DNA of 64,000 nt from Rosettibacter firmus (GCF_036860695.1 NZ_JAYKGJ010000001.1:496001-560000), one strand, 5' to 3'. Shown: positions 1-9,491, counted from the stretch's first letter. The notes: generated by a model not told the origin, from the letters alone. Program-made: numbers and translations.

Positions 1-2
1 TT

Positions 3-344
3 ATTAAAAAAACTTATTCTTTAGTATGCCATCAGGATTCTAAAAAATTAATTGAGCTTAGTTGCGGCAATTTACTCGTATGTTCAAGATGTACTGGAAT
101 TTATGCAGGATCACTAATCATTTCATTTGTTTTGCTTTTTACAAAAAAGATTCCTTCTGTTAATAAAAGATATTTTTATTTAGCATTAATTCTATTAGTT
201 ACAGATGCACTATCAACAACAATTCATTTGTACAATTATTCCAGAACTTTAGCTTTTTTTACAGGTCTATTTTTTGGTTCAATTCTATTTTTATATTTTT
301 ACAAAAGTTTGATAAATCTTTTTAGTGAATCTATTAACAAATGA
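3..344 (+). CDS. DUF2085 family membrane protein (5' end outside window)
   Basis: The reading frame is open to the left edge, so the gene is cut at its start. The visible part has a CHQ motif, then CSRCTGIYAG, then three hydrophobic segments; this Cys/His plus CxxC-TGIY arrangement is characteristic of DUF2085 predicted membrane proteins. An internal TTG at 132 could be mistaken for a start but would remove the motif. The stop overlaps the next start (ATGA), so the three genes at this end are probably one operon. The biochemical role of the family is not known to me; the conserved cysteines suggest metal or redox chemistry, which is inference. Confidence 0.75.
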   Translation: MKKTYSLVCHQDSKKLIELSCGNLLVCSRCTGIYAGSLIISFVLLFTKKIPSVNKRYFYLALILLVTDALSTTIHLYNYSRTLAFFTGLFFGSILFLYFYKSLINLFSESINK

Positions 345-838
345 AAAAATATCTTTCCTCATTCGTAGCAGGATTTGGAGCTGGAGTATTACAGGTCGTA
401 CCTTTCATAAAAAGTTTTACCTGTTGTTTAATAATACCAATAGCATCATATGTTGCCATTCTATTAGATAGGAAAGCAACAAAAAATTTTGGTATTGTAC
501 GTACCAAGCACGCTTTTATGATTGGCTTAATGACTGGTATTTATGCAGCATTGTTTGGGACAATGTTTGACATAATCATTACTTTCATCACAAAGAATAA
601 TGATATTGTTGAAATGCTTCCCGAGTTGCAGAGAATGATTAATAATTTCCCTTTTGATGAAAATGTAAAAACTCAGGTAATAAGTTTATTACAAATTGTT
701 AGAGATGAAATTATTCAATATGGATTTTCTTTTATTTACACTCTTTCTATAATAATCAATAATTTTATCATAAATACAATTTTTGGTATTATTGGCGGTT
801 TAATAAGTGCACAAATAATAAACAGTAGAATAAAATGA
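341..838 (+). CDS. Small polytopic membrane protein, function unknown
   Basis: 165 residues with hydrophobic segments around 8-40, 60-85 and 125-160, and Gly-rich helices (GFGAGVLQ, GIIGGLISA). The layout is loosely like the DUF4199-type membrane proteins common in Bacteroidota, but I cannot confirm membership. It overlaps both the upstream DUF2085 gene and the downstream small membrane gene by 4 nt (ATGA), which implies translational coupling and a shared membrane role. Confidence 0.6.
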   Translation: MKKYLSSFVAGFGAGVLQVVPFIKSFTCCLIIPIASYVAILLDRKATKNFGIVRTKHAFMIGLMTGIYAALFGTMFDIIITFITKNNDIVEMLPELQRMINNFPFDENVKTQVISLLQIVRDEIIQYGFSFIYTLSIIINNFIINTIFGIIGGLISAQIINSRIK

Positions 839-1131
839 TCTCAGCAATAATTTTAGCAGCACATCTAATTTTTATTACTTATATATTCACAAAAAAATGG
901 CAGGAAGAATCTTTAAGTGCTGGTTTGATCAATGTGGCTTTAATAATCATTCTTTTTTCTGTAGGCTGGTCAATTAGTACAACTGTTGTTAAAATATTTT
1001 TTGACGAAAAAGGTTTAGGCATACATTTTAATGCAGATACAATTTCGCTTACATTACTTTCAATTGCAGAATTCTTTTTCTATCGCTTTTATTATAAAGA
1101 TGAATCTATTGAAGACGATAAGGAAATGTAA
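835..1131 (+). CDS. Small membrane protein, function unknown
   Basis: 98 residues, mostly hydrophobic, with about three membrane segments (3-18, 29-50, 70-88) and an acidic tail. It starts inside the stop codon of the previous gene (ATGA). I do not recognise the family. Its 3' end overlaps the 3' end of the convergent tonB gene by 26 nt, so both coding sequences share their last codons on opposite strands. Confidence 0.55.
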   Translation: MISAIILAAHLIFITYIFTKKWQEESLSAGLINVALIIILFSVGWSISTTVVKIFFDEKGLGIHFNADTISLTLLSIAEFFFYRFYYKDESIEDDKEM

Positions 1132-1783
1132 TAATTGCTGTTTGTTCAACTTGTTTAGCATTAGGTGGTAGTGGCTCAAATCTCCATTGTCTTAAAGAAT
1201 TGATAGCAGCCATTTCTAAACGTGCATCTGCTTTTATTAAAGGAAATATTTTTCCAACTGTTCCATCAGGTAAAATAGTAAACTTTAATTTAACATCAAT
1301 TTCTTTTGATACTCCTTCTGGATATTCTGGTAAAATGTAACTATAAATTTTGCGTATCCCTTTACCACCAAAATCAAGTTCAAAACCAAATCCTCCAATT
1401 CCTTGACCTGAGTTTTCTGTACCTCCGGATTTTTGTTGATTATTATTTAGCGATCTTATTTTTTCTTTAGCTAAATCTTTTTGATTTTTCTTATCAGTTT
1501 TTGTTATTACGTTTTCTTCATCATATGTTCGAGCTTTTGGTAATTCAACTTTTTGTTGTTCGTCTTTTTTTAATGGTTCTTGTTTTGGTTGTTGCTGAAG
1601 TGTTCCAATATCCTGCCCCGGTGGACCAGAAGTTCCAGCACTTATTCCACTTCCAAAACCAATTGTAACGTATTCCTCTTCACCCAATCCAGTAGAAAAA
1701 TTAATAAATGCAAAAACCACGATTAGTATTGCATGTAGAATTATTGAAATAATATATGAAATATTTCTTGGATTTTTATTCAT
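1106..1783 (-). CDS. Energy transducer TonB family protein
   Basis: TonB carries proton-motive-force energy from the ExbB/ExbD complex to outer-membrane partners. The 225-residue protein has one N-terminal membrane helix (about 8-30), a low-complexity linker rich in G, Q, K and E, and a TonB C-terminal domain (about 145-225: YPEG, LKFTILPDGTVG, AINSLRQWRFEPLP). It is the last gene of the operon that begins with the 990-residue TPR protein, one base after exbD. Whether the partner is the barrel protein of the same operon or another receptor cannot be decided from sequence. Confidence 0.9.
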   Translation of the reverse strand: MNKNPRNISYIISIILHAILIVVFAFINFSTGLGEEEYVTIGFGSGISAGTSGPPGQDIGTLQQQPKQEPLKKDEQQKVELPKARTYDEENVITKTDKKNQKDLAKEKIRSLNNNQQKSGGTENSGQGIGGFGFELDFGGKGIRKIYSYILPEYPEGVSKEIDVKLKFTILPDGTVGKIFPLIKADARLEMAAINSLRQWRFEPLPPNAKQVEQTAIITFPYRLQ

Positions 1784-1784
1784 A

Positions 1785-2189
1785 TCAGAATGTTTCTTTT
1801 TCTGTTTCTATTGTAAATCTATCGATACCAATACCTTTAGCTGCATCAATTACTCGAATTATTAAATCGATTTTTACAGATTTATCTGCTCGTATTATTA
1901 AATTATTTTCTCTGGTTGTTCGTTTTGTTAATTCAAGTTTACCAGCAAGTTTATCAATACCGATTTCTTCACTACCTAAAAATATTCTACCCTGTTCAGT
2001 TATTGTAACAATCATTTTAGCCGGAGCAATTTGTTCATTATTCTTAGCACCGGGTAATTTAACCTTTACCCCTGTTTGAATAACAAATTGAGAAGTTAGT
2101 AAGAAAAATATTAAAAGTAACATTACAATATCAGTTAAAGAAGAATAAGCAAAAATACTTAATGGTTTATTTGATGTTTCAAATTTCAT
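1785..2189 (-). CDS. exbD: Biopolymer transport protein ExbD/TolR
   Basis: 134 residues with a single N-terminal membrane helix (about 18-38). That helix starts with the family's conserved membrane aspartate (D20 in SLTDIVMLLLIFFLL), which carries protons in the ExbB-ExbD channel. The periplasmic ExbD/TolR domain follows (VTITEQGRIFLG, IRADKSVKIDLIIRVIDAAK). It lies 9 nt after exbB and 1 nt before tonB, giving a complete ExbB-ExbD-TonB motor. TolR is the alternative name; the TonB neighbour favours ExbD. Confidence 0.9.
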   Translation of the reverse strand: MKFETSNKPLSIFAYSSLTDIVMLLLIFFLLTSQFVIQTGVKVKLPGAKNNEQIAPAKMIVTITEQGRIFLGSEEIGIDKLAGKLELTKRTTRENNLIIRADKSVKIDLIIRVIDAAKGIGIDRFTIETEKETF

Positions 2190-2198
2190 TATAAACTC

Positions 2199-2855
2199 CT
2201 ATAAATTAATTTCTTCCTCATCTTCTTCGGTGCTACCATGTTTAGATGTATCATCCAGAACATCTATAATATCATTTGTAATAAGTTCGATATCCATTAC
2301 TAATTTGTTTATAGCATTAACAAAATAATTATAAAACGCCAGTGCAGGAATTCCAACAATTAAACCAAATGCTGTTGTTATTAATGCTTCCCAAATACCT
2401 CCAGCTAAATCAGCTGGACTCACTGAACCTTGAAGTTCCTGTATTTTCATAAATGCATTTATCATACCGGTAACTGTGCCCAAAAAACCAAGTAATGGAG
2501 CTATGCCCGAAATAGTTGCTAAAGTAGAAAGTCCTTTTTCGAGCTTACCAATTTCTTGTCTCCCTGCACTCTCTATAGCTTCTACGACTCTTTGATGTCC
2601 AAATCTAAATTTCCTGAGTCCCTTTCGAACAATATTTGAAACTGGAGTTCTTTCTTGCATACAAAAATTTATAGCACCTTCAATATCTTTCTTCTTTAAT
2701 AATGTTCTAATTTTAATCAGAAAAGCTGGCACATTTATTTTTGCTTTTCGAAGAACTATAAATTTTTCAATTACTACAGCTACAGCAATTATTGAGCAAA
2801 GAAGGATAAAATACATTACCCATCCGCCTTTAAGAAAAATTGAGAGTAAATCCAT
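2199..2855 (-). CDS. exbB: MotA/TolQ/ExbB proton channel family protein
   Basis: 218 residues with three membrane helices (about 12-33, 113-134, 152-178) and the family signature GIAPLLGFLGTVTGMI at 117-132. A cytoplasmic region lies between helices 1 and 2 and the tail is acidic. It forms the stator channel with ExbD. The order exbB-exbD-tonB with gaps of 9 and 1 nt fixes the assignment. The gene sits 17 nt downstream of the HU/SPOR gene. Confidence 0.92.
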   Translation of the reverse strand: MDLLSIFLKGGWVMYFILLCSIIAVAVVIEKFIVLRKAKINVPAFLIKIRTLLKKKDIEGAINFCMQERTPVSNIVRKGLRKFRFGHQRVVEAIESAGRQEIGKLEKGLSTLATISGIAPLLGFLGTVTGMINAFMKIQELQGSVSPADLAGGIWEALITTAFGLIVGIPALAFYNYFVNAINKLVMDIELITNDIIDVLDDTSKHGSTEEDEEEINL

Positions 2856-2872
2856 AGTTACCTTCCGTTTTA

Positions 2873-4783
2873 TTAATAATTATTTTTAGAAGAAAATTCT
2901 TTTGCTTCGTCAAGTGATTTAAATGAACCAATTCTAACACGATACCATATGCCACCTTTTTCAGGAAGATTAGCTATTAAAACAAAAGCATCGTAACCTT
3001 CGTTGCGTAATCTTTTAACTTCTTGTTCTGCTTTTAATCTGTTTCTCCAGGAAGAAACCTGTACATTATAACTCTTACCATCAAAATAGATATTCTTATT
3101 TATTCTGGTATCATTTAATATATTTCTGTATAAACTTTTGTCTGTAGTTTCTAATATTTCTGATGTATACGTCGAAACTTCCTGTTCATTTTTTTTAGTA
3201 GATGGTAAAACTGGAACTCTTGGGAAATCGTTCTCTTCAGGTACTACAATTTCTGTTTTAGATAAATCCGTTTCTGGTAATGCAGTAACTAATTCTTCTG
3301 ATTTATTTGAGCTATCAACATTTTGTTTAGATGTTATTAAAGAATTATTTGCATTTTTATTTGGTAAAAATAGATAAACAATTAAACCACTCAATATTAC
3401 AAAAGATAAAAACAAAATTATAAATGTTTTACCAAAGTAGTTTTCTTTGTTACCATACTCACGTGAATAATATCTTTTCTCTTCTTCTTCATCAAAAGTT
3501 CGATGAGTAATTTTATCTAAGTGTTTATCTTCATTTTCTACTTCAACAAATTCATATTTAGTTCGATTAATTGGTTTTTCTGAATCTGATATTTCTTTTG
3601 TTACTTTTTCTATTTCCTTTTTAATAGTACTTTCTAATTCTTCAAATAGTTTCGATGATACTGGTCTTGTTGTCTTTAATATATCATCAACTTTTTCGTT
3701 TTCAATCTCTTTTCTTTTAAAATCTACTGGTTCTTTCATCAATTTTTTATCAGAATAATATTCATTAGAATAAGATTCAAGTTCTTCTCGAAGTTCATCT
3801 CCCCAATTCCACTCAATTTTTTGTGGAGTTTTCTTTTTCAGGCCAAGATAAGAATCAATAATTTCATCATAATCAGATTTAGGTTTTCTATCATCGTCGA
3901 TTACATCATGATTTGTGTTTATTGAATTGATTTCAGAATCATAAAATATTTCATCATCAATTGTCTTTCTGTGTTTACCGAGTTCAATTTCTATTTCATT
4001 ATTCTCAGTATCATCACTTGTTTCTTTACTGGATACTTCCTGCGAAATCGATTTTTCATCTTCACTTTTGTTATCAAACTTATAATCCTGTAGTAAATCT
4101 GTAGGTGTTAATTCTAAATTTTCATCTTTACTTTCATCTATTTTTTCTGTTACAGAATTGCTCCTTTCATCTTCAAGAATACTCTTTGTAATACTTTCTG
4201 CCAGGATATCTTCTTTTACTTCAGTTAATTTTTCTTCAAACTGTAGATCCGATGTAAGTTCAGAAAGTTTTTCTTGAGTTGATATTTCTGGTTCACTTTC
4301 GGAATGTTTCTCATATTCTTCAATTAAATTCAATCCTGGAATATTCTCTGCTTCCGAAATAATTTCTTCTACTCTTTCTTCTATAGATTTTCTTAAAGAT
4401 AAAAATGAAGCTTCAATATTATTATCAACTTTTTCTTCTAAAGGGATATAAGGTTTTCCCACTCCTATACTAAATATATCTTCTAAATTTTCATCATTAT
4501 TTTTAAATGATAAACTATCAGGAACTTCAAGCTCTATGTAGGTATTTTTTACATCAGTAAAATAATTCTCTTGCAATGGTATATAAATAATTTCTGGTTT
4601 ATGCTGTTGTGTGCTTTTTTTTAATTGAAAGAAACCAATGCCAGGTATTTTAATAGTCAGTTCATTAGTTAATAGACTTGCTATTCTGGAAATAAAAATT
4701 TCATATGCTAATTCCTTCTCAGAAACAGAAACACCCAATGCTTCAGCTATTTTTGTTTGCAAATCACTAATAGTCATCTTCAC
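2873..4783 (-). CDS. Membrane-anchored protein with N-terminal HU-like domain and C-terminal SPOR domain
   Basis: 636 residues in four parts. Residues 1-75 look like an HU/IHF-type fold (HU-CCDC81-like: LQTKIAEALGVSVSEKELAYE..., IPGIGFFQLK). Residues 95-445 form a very acidic E/D/K/S-rich linker. One membrane helix lies at about 452-473. The periplasmic tail ends in a SPOR domain (about 570-636: SYNVQVSSWRNRLKAEQEVKRL, WYRVRIGSF), which in known proteins binds denuded septal peptidoglycan. Topology would place the HU-like part in the cytoplasm. The start used is GTG; ATG at 4777 is equally possible. It lies between the barrel gene and exbB in one operon. Related HU-CCDC81/SPOR proteins occur in Bacteroidota, but their role is unsettled. 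Confidence 0.8.
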   Translation of the reverse strand: MKMTISDLQTKIAEALGVSVSEKELAYEIFISRIASLLTNELTIKIPGIGFFQLKKSTQQHKPEIIYIPLQENYFTDVKNTYIELEVPDSLSFKNNDENLEDIFSIGVGKPYIPLEEKVDNNIEASFLSLRKSIEERVEEIISEAENIPGLNLIEEYEKHSESEPEISTQEKLSELTSDLQFEEKLTEVKEDILAESITKSILEDERSNSVTEKIDESKDENLELTPTDLLQDYKFDNKSEDEKSISQEVSSKETSDDTENNEIEIELGKHRKTIDDEIFYDSEINSINTNHDVIDDDRKPKSDYDEIIDSYLGLKKKTPQKIEWNWGDELREELESYSNEYYSDKKLMKEPVDFKRKEIENEKVDDILKTTRPVSSKLFEELESTIKKEIEKVTKEISDSEKPINRTKYEFVEVENEDKHLDKITHRTFDEEEEKRYYSREYGNKENYFGKTFIILFLSFVILSGLIVYLFLPNKNANNSLITSKQNVDSSNKSEELVTALPETDLSKTEIVVPEENDFPRVPVLPSTKKNEQEVSTYTSEILETTDKSLYRNILNDTRINKNIYFDGKSYNVQVSSWRNRLKAEQEVKRLRNEGYDAFVLIANLPEKGGIWYRVRIGSFKSLDEAKEFSSKNNY

Positions 4784-4792
4784 TTTTCATTA

Positions 4793-6382
4793 TTATTGCC
4801 AGCGATATTCAACTCCTAAAATTATATCAAAGAGTTTTTCTTGATATCCGTCAAATACAAAATTACTTCTATTCAAAATATTATGAAAGTCTGCTTTGAA
4901 AGACAAATTACTAATATTATAATTTATTCCAAATGATAGATTGTGGTAATCAGGAATTAATTTACTGTTATTCAAATCAGCATAATAATGCTTCATAAAA
5001 TTATATTTTATATTGATCCCGATATTAATCGGAAAGTTATAGCCATAAGTAATATTAAAATTATAAAGTGGTTTGTAAGGAATATATTTATTATCCTCAT
5101 TTTTAATACTGCTAAGCCTAAAAGTCGCATCAATAAAACCATATATTGAAGAATTTAATAAAATATCAGTTCCAAGTTCATATGATTGTATATTATCTTG
5201 CGTATAAACATTGAAAAATCCTTTTTGCTTATTATCTTCAAAATATGGATAGTTTTTAATTGATTTATATGCACTCCATATTTTTAGTATCATTTGATTT
5301 TTATATTCATATTTTAAAGATGCATTAAGATCGATTGGAACTTTCATAAAGACATTATCTAAAGAATCATTAGTAGTTATATAAAGATTTCGTTCCAAAA
5401 AATTTGATATAGTTAAAAATTCCGAATGCGGATTAAATTCAACATTAAAAGCAAGTTCATTATTAATCTTAATATTTGCAGATGCAAAAGGAGAAATAAA
5501 ATTATCATTATCTGTACTTGAATAACTTACTCCTAATTTAAGAATAATATTTTTTAGTGCATTAATTTTTGAATACCCTTCAACTAAATAATTGTTATAG
5601 CTATCAATCCCACTTAAATTATTTGTAAGAATTTGCTTTTGATAGATAAAGTTTCCACCAATTAAGAATCTTTGTATTCTTGATTCAAAATAACCAGAAC
5701 CAAATAATAATTTTTCTTTGAAATTATTCTCTCTGATATTCAGGAAGTTTGCTTTAAGATTAATACCAGCATTAACCCATTTATTATAATTATTAGTAAA
5801 AGAAAAATTAAATGAGCTTTTACCTGTATTACGTATAGAATCAGGGGAATTTGAACCAAAGAAATGATATGAATCTCTTGTATATATTCCATTTAATTTT
5901 ATTTCGCTACCTGGAAGTAAATTTGAATTTGTGCTTACAAAAAAATTATTGTCAATACTAATACCCGAAACGTTATAACCTGCAAATGGGATGTATTCTT
6001 TAATATTAGTTCCCCAAACTTTAACATGCAATAAATAATAATTTAGCATTTTGTTAAGATTTAATTCACCCAATGGATAAGTATATCTACCTAATCCAAA
6101 ATTCACATTTCCAAAGAATGAATTATCAAGATCATCAATTACTGGAATAACAGGTTTAGGAAAATTGGAGATAAGTAATGGTAATTCTTCAGGAGAATAT
6201 TTAGGTAATAAAAAATCTTCGGATACAATTCCAACTAATTCTGGTTTGTTTTTACTGATTGTTGGAACATCAATTCGTTGTCTACCCAATATTACAAAAT
6301 CAGGCAGTTCAACACTTTTCTGTTCAGATTGAGCAAATAAACAGATATTAGCAATTAACAAAATGAATAAAAATTTTTTCAT
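4793..6382 (-). CDS. Outer-membrane beta-barrel protein, TonB-receptor-like, no plug domain
   Basis: 529 residues with a signal peptide (about 1-17, ending LFAQ). A short motif VELPDFVILGRQ follows, then alternating polar/aromatic strands to an aromatic C-terminus (ILGVEYRWQ), as expected for a barrel inserted by BamA. The late part (LSFKADFHNILNRSNF) resembles the last strands of TonB-dependent receptors. No plug domain is visible, and the length is short for a full receptor (usually 650-1000). It overlaps the TPR gene by 4 nt and lies 9 nt before the HU/SPOR gene. Function is unassigned; partnership with the TPR protein and TonB is inference. Confidence 0.7.
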   Translation of the reverse strand: MKKFLFILLIANICLFAQSEQKSVELPDFVILGRQRIDVPTISKNKPELVGIVSEDFLLPKYSPEELPLLISNFPKPVIPVIDDLDNSFFGNVNFGLGRYTYPLGELNLNKMLNYYLLHVKVWGTNIKEYIPFAGYNVSGISIDNNFFVSTNSNLLPGSEIKLNGIYTRDSYHFFGSNSPDSIRNTGKSSFNFSFTNNYNKWVNAGINLKANFLNIRENNFKEKLLFGSGYFESRIQRFLIGGNFIYQKQILTNNLSGIDSYNNYLVEGYSKINALKNIILKLGVSYSSTDNDNFISPFASANIKINNELAFNVEFNPHSEFLTISNFLERNLYITTNDSLDNVFMKVPIDLNASLKYEYKNQMILKIWSAYKSIKNYPYFEDNKQKGFFNVYTQDNIQSYELGTDILLNSSIYGFIDATFRLSSIKNEDNKYIPYKPLYNFNITYGYNFPINIGINIKYNFMKHYYADLNNSKLIPDYHNLSFGINYNISNLSFKADFHNILNRSNFVFDGYQEKLFDIILGVEYRWQ

Positions 6383-9351
6383 AGTTGTTTCAACTTTTTA
6401 TTAGCTTCTACTGCGAATTCACCTTTTGGATGTCTAATAAGAACTGCTCTATACATTTCACGAGCAAGTTTTTTATCATTTAATTTTACATAGCAATCTC
6501 CAAGTCTAAGTAATGCTTTTGTATACCACTCATCATAAGCAGAAAAAATTGATCTAACTCTCACAAATGCAGTAATGGCTTCTTCAAATTTATTTTGATT
6601 AAACAATGCCAGTCCATAATAATATTGAGCCTGTGCACCAATATCATCAATTCTATTTTCAGCTGCTTCTTTTAATAATTGAATTGCATTTTCGTAATTA
6701 TTTCTTTGTAGTTCAAGAATTCCCAATTCAACTTTTGATTTAGCTGCAAATATATTTCCTTCATAATATGTAATAATCTGTTCAAATGTTGAGTAAGCAG
6801 ATTGAAGATCTCCATTCTTTGCTTCAGCTACTCCTCTTAAATATAAAAGCTCAGGGACACGATTGGATGTTGGAGCAGCATCAATTGAAGAATTAAGTAC
6901 TTTTATAGCAGAAGAATATTGCTTTTTATTCGAATAAATATTTGCAAGTTCAATTGTAGCAGAAATTCCAATATCAGATTTCTTTGAGATTTCCAGAACT
7001 TTGTTGAAATTTTCAATTGCTTCATTATCTTTTTTCATATTAGCAAAACTTTTAGCTATCCAGAAATAAGCATTCGGAACAAGTTCACTCTTGGGATACA
7101 ATTGTATAAAATCTCTATATGAACTTATAGCATTATTAAAATCATTGATGCTGTAGTAAATATCTCCTTTCTTAAAATAAATTTGATCGCTCAGTTTTAA
7201 ATTTGGATTTTGCTTAATAAAATGATCAATAAAATTTATTGCTTCAACAGGTTGATCTTTAGCTATATAAGAATATTGAATTCCATTTACAGCATCTATT
7301 ACATATTGTGTATAAGGGAATTCATCAAGAACTTTATTATAAAAAACAATTGCTGAATCGTAATTACCAAGATTATAATATGAATCTCCTATTGAATAGT
7401 ATGCTACAGGAATTAAATCTGATTTAGGAAATTTTTCGATTAAATGAAAATAATTTGCAATTGCTTTATAAAAATTACCTTGTTGAAAATATATCCATCC
7501 AACAACATATTGAGAAACATCCGAGTATTTTGAATTTGGAAATCTTTTCTGAAGATTAGAAAATTCCTTTATAGCATCATTAATTTTACCTGCTTTATAC
7601 AATGATTGACAGTATTGATAATAAGCCTGATCATTTTCAAGAAAAGTTTTATTACTTGAGAATAACTGACTGTAAATCATACTTGCTTTTTCAAAATTCT
7701 TAAGTGCATAGTAGCTATCAGCAAGTCTTAGTTTTATTTCATTTATATTTTTATCGTTACGATATTTATTCACATAATCGTTAAAGAAGTAGACGGCATT
7801 AGCAAAATCTTTTAAGTTAAAATATGCATATGCTTTACCTAACAATGTTTGCTTAATTATCAAATTATTTGAAGAATTGATTTTATTATAATGCTTTAAT
7901 GATGCAGCATATTCTTTTTTTGCAAAATAAGTTTCTGCCAGATAAAAATTAACTTTGTCATTTTCAAAATCATTATACTTTTTAAATAATTCTTCGAGAT
8001 ATATCAAAGCAGCATTAAAATTATTGAGATAAAATTCACTTATAGCAAGTCCAAGTTTAGCACGATTAGCAAGCTGGATGTCATTCGTAAAATATTTCAA
8101 TGCTGAAGTAAAATAATTTTTTGCTTCGATGTAATTATTTGCATTTAATTTCATTTCGCCAAGTAATGTATAAGCTCTACACTTTGTAGCATTATCACCA
8201 AGCACAGTAGCATTTATTAAAGATGATTCAGCTTCCTTTGATTGATTTGAAGTAAAATAGACAGTCCCTTTACCCAATTGTGCCTTCGAAGCTAAAGGAT
8301 GCGATGGATATTTTTCTAAAAACTTCTTATAAATTTCATCTGCTGTTTTTATATCGCCCAAGTATCTTTTACATTCACCGCTCCAGAAGTAAGCATTTAT
8401 AGAAATCGTATCAATTTCTGGTTCAGATAATTGTGAAAATATTTTGAATGCATTTTCATAATCATTAAGCTGGAATTTAGCCCAGGCAATGTTATAATTA
8501 ATTTTTCTCGTTAATTCTAATGATAAGTTTTCTTTTGAAAGTTCATTTAAAATCGAAATTGCATTTTGATAATCTTTAAGACGAAGATATGAGTTTGCCA
8601 GATAATATTTTGCTTGAATTAAATCATCCTTTGATAAATTTTTAATCAGAGGATTTGTTAGTTCCAGAATAGCACTATCATATTCTTTTAGATTGAAATA
8701 TGATATCCCTATTCTAAATTGTGCTTTTGGTGCAAGAGTATCTGTCTTGTAATATGATAATAATTGATCATAATAATCAACTGCCTTTCTATAATTTCCC
8801 ATATTTTCATAAAGCTGACCAAATGAATAAATAGTATTCACAATAAATTCATTACTACTATCATATTCAATTGCTTTTTGAAAATATTCTTCTGCTTCAA
8901 GATATCTTTTTTCTGCAGCAAAAGATTCTGCAATCCAGTAATATGCAGAGCCTTTAAATTTTGTTTGTGGATAAGTTATTGTTAATGTTAATAATCTTTC
9001 CCTGCATTTTCTATAGCTACCAATTTTAAAATATATTTCACCTAACTTATATAAAGTTTCTTCACGTAAGTAGGAGATAATTAGTTCATCATTTAAAAGT
9101 GATTCAAATGTAATGGCAGCTGCATCGAATTGTTTCATCTTTAAAAGGCAATCACCAGCATAGAATTTAGAAGTAAGCCTTTTTATCTCGTTAGTGTTAT
9201 CATCTAAATAATATTTTTCAAAAATCTTAAAAGCATTAGCATACTCTTTCTTATCATAAAACTTAAGTGCTTTATAAAACAAATCTTCATTTGATGCAGC
9301 TTGAAGATTAAGTAAAATTAGGGAGAAAAAAACTATTAATATTCTACGCAT
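6379..9351 (-). CDS. Large tetratricopeptide-repeat protein, exported
   Basis: 990 residues: a signal peptide (about 1-19) followed almost entirely by TPR units of 34-37 residues (recurring A..Y..IG.SYFNLKEYDSAI and FP.S...A.A.Y.IG patterns), some 20 or more by eye. Such solenoids act as periplasmic or outer-membrane scaffolds. The C-terminal part (LRLGDCYVKLNDKKLAREMYRAV) resembles the YbgF/BamD style of TPR. It is the first gene of the operon leading to the barrel, HU/SPOR, ExbB, ExbD and TonB genes, so it probably assembles or regulates that envelope complex (inference). Confidence 0.8.
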   Translation of the reverse strand: MRRILIVFFSLILLNLQAASNEDLFYKALKFYDKKEYANAFKIFEKYYLDDNTNEIKRLTSKFYAGDCLLKMKQFDAAAITFESLLNDELIISYLREETLYKLGEIYFKIGSYRKCRERLLTLTITYPQTKFKGSAYYWIAESFAAEKRYLEAEEYFQKAIEYDSSNEFIVNTIYSFGQLYENMGNYRKAVDYYDQLLSYYKTDTLAPKAQFRIGISYFNLKEYDSAILELTNPLIKNLSKDDLIQAKYYLANSYLRLKDYQNAISILNELSKENLSLELTRKINYNIAWAKFQLNDYENAFKIFSQLSEPEIDTISINAYFWSGECKRYLGDIKTADEIYKKFLEKYPSHPLASKAQLGKGTVYFTSNQSKEAESSLINATVLGDNATKCRAYTLLGEMKLNANNYIEAKNYFTSALKYFTNDIQLANRAKLGLAISEFYLNNFNAALIYLEELFKKYNDFENDKVNFYLAETYFAKKEYAASLKHYNKINSSNNLIIKQTLLGKAYAYFNLKDFANAVYFFNDYVNKYRNDKNINEIKLRLADSYYALKNFEKASMIYSQLFSSNKTFLENDQAYYQYCQSLYKAGKINDAIKEFSNLQKRFPNSKYSDVSQYVVGWIYFQQGNFYKAIANYFHLIEKFPKSDLIPVAYYSIGDSYYNLGNYDSAIVFYNKVLDEFPYTQYVIDAVNGIQYSYIAKDQPVEAINFIDHFIKQNPNLKLSDQIYFKKGDIYYSINDFNNAISSYRDFIQLYPKSELVPNAYFWIAKSFANMKKDNEAIENFNKVLEISKKSDIGISATIELANIYSNKKQYSSAIKVLNSSIDAAPTSNRVPELLYLRGVAEAKNGDLQSAYSTFEQIITYYEGNIFAAKSKVELGILELQRNNYENAIQLLKEAAENRIDDIGAQAQYYYGLALFNQNKFEEAITAFVRVRSIFSAYDEWYTKALLRLGDCYVKLNDKKLAREMYRAVLIRHPKGEFAVEANKKLKQL

Positions 9352-9468
9352 AATTATGATTTAATCTCTTATCAAAAATTTATGTATTTATAAAAAATAA
9401 TTTATAGAAAGTTCTAATTTTATTCTAAAAAAATATAAAAAGGGAATAAATGAAAGAGAATATTAAAA

Positions 9469-9487
9469 AGCCCTCTTAACGAGGGCT
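9469..9487 (-). terminator. Intrinsic terminator after the 252-residue TPR gene
   Basis: On the minus strand AGCCCTC, a 5-nt loop and GAGGGCT form a perfect 7-bp GC-rich stem followed by a run of T. It lies 4 nt past the stop of the TPR gene at 9492 and separates it from the large envelope operon, whose first gene starts at 9351. Confidence 0.9.
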
Positions 9488-9491
9488 AATT

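Noticed and set aside
1756-2079. 107-codon plus-strand frame
   Set aside because: Antisense to exbD and the start of tonB; both of those are conserved families.
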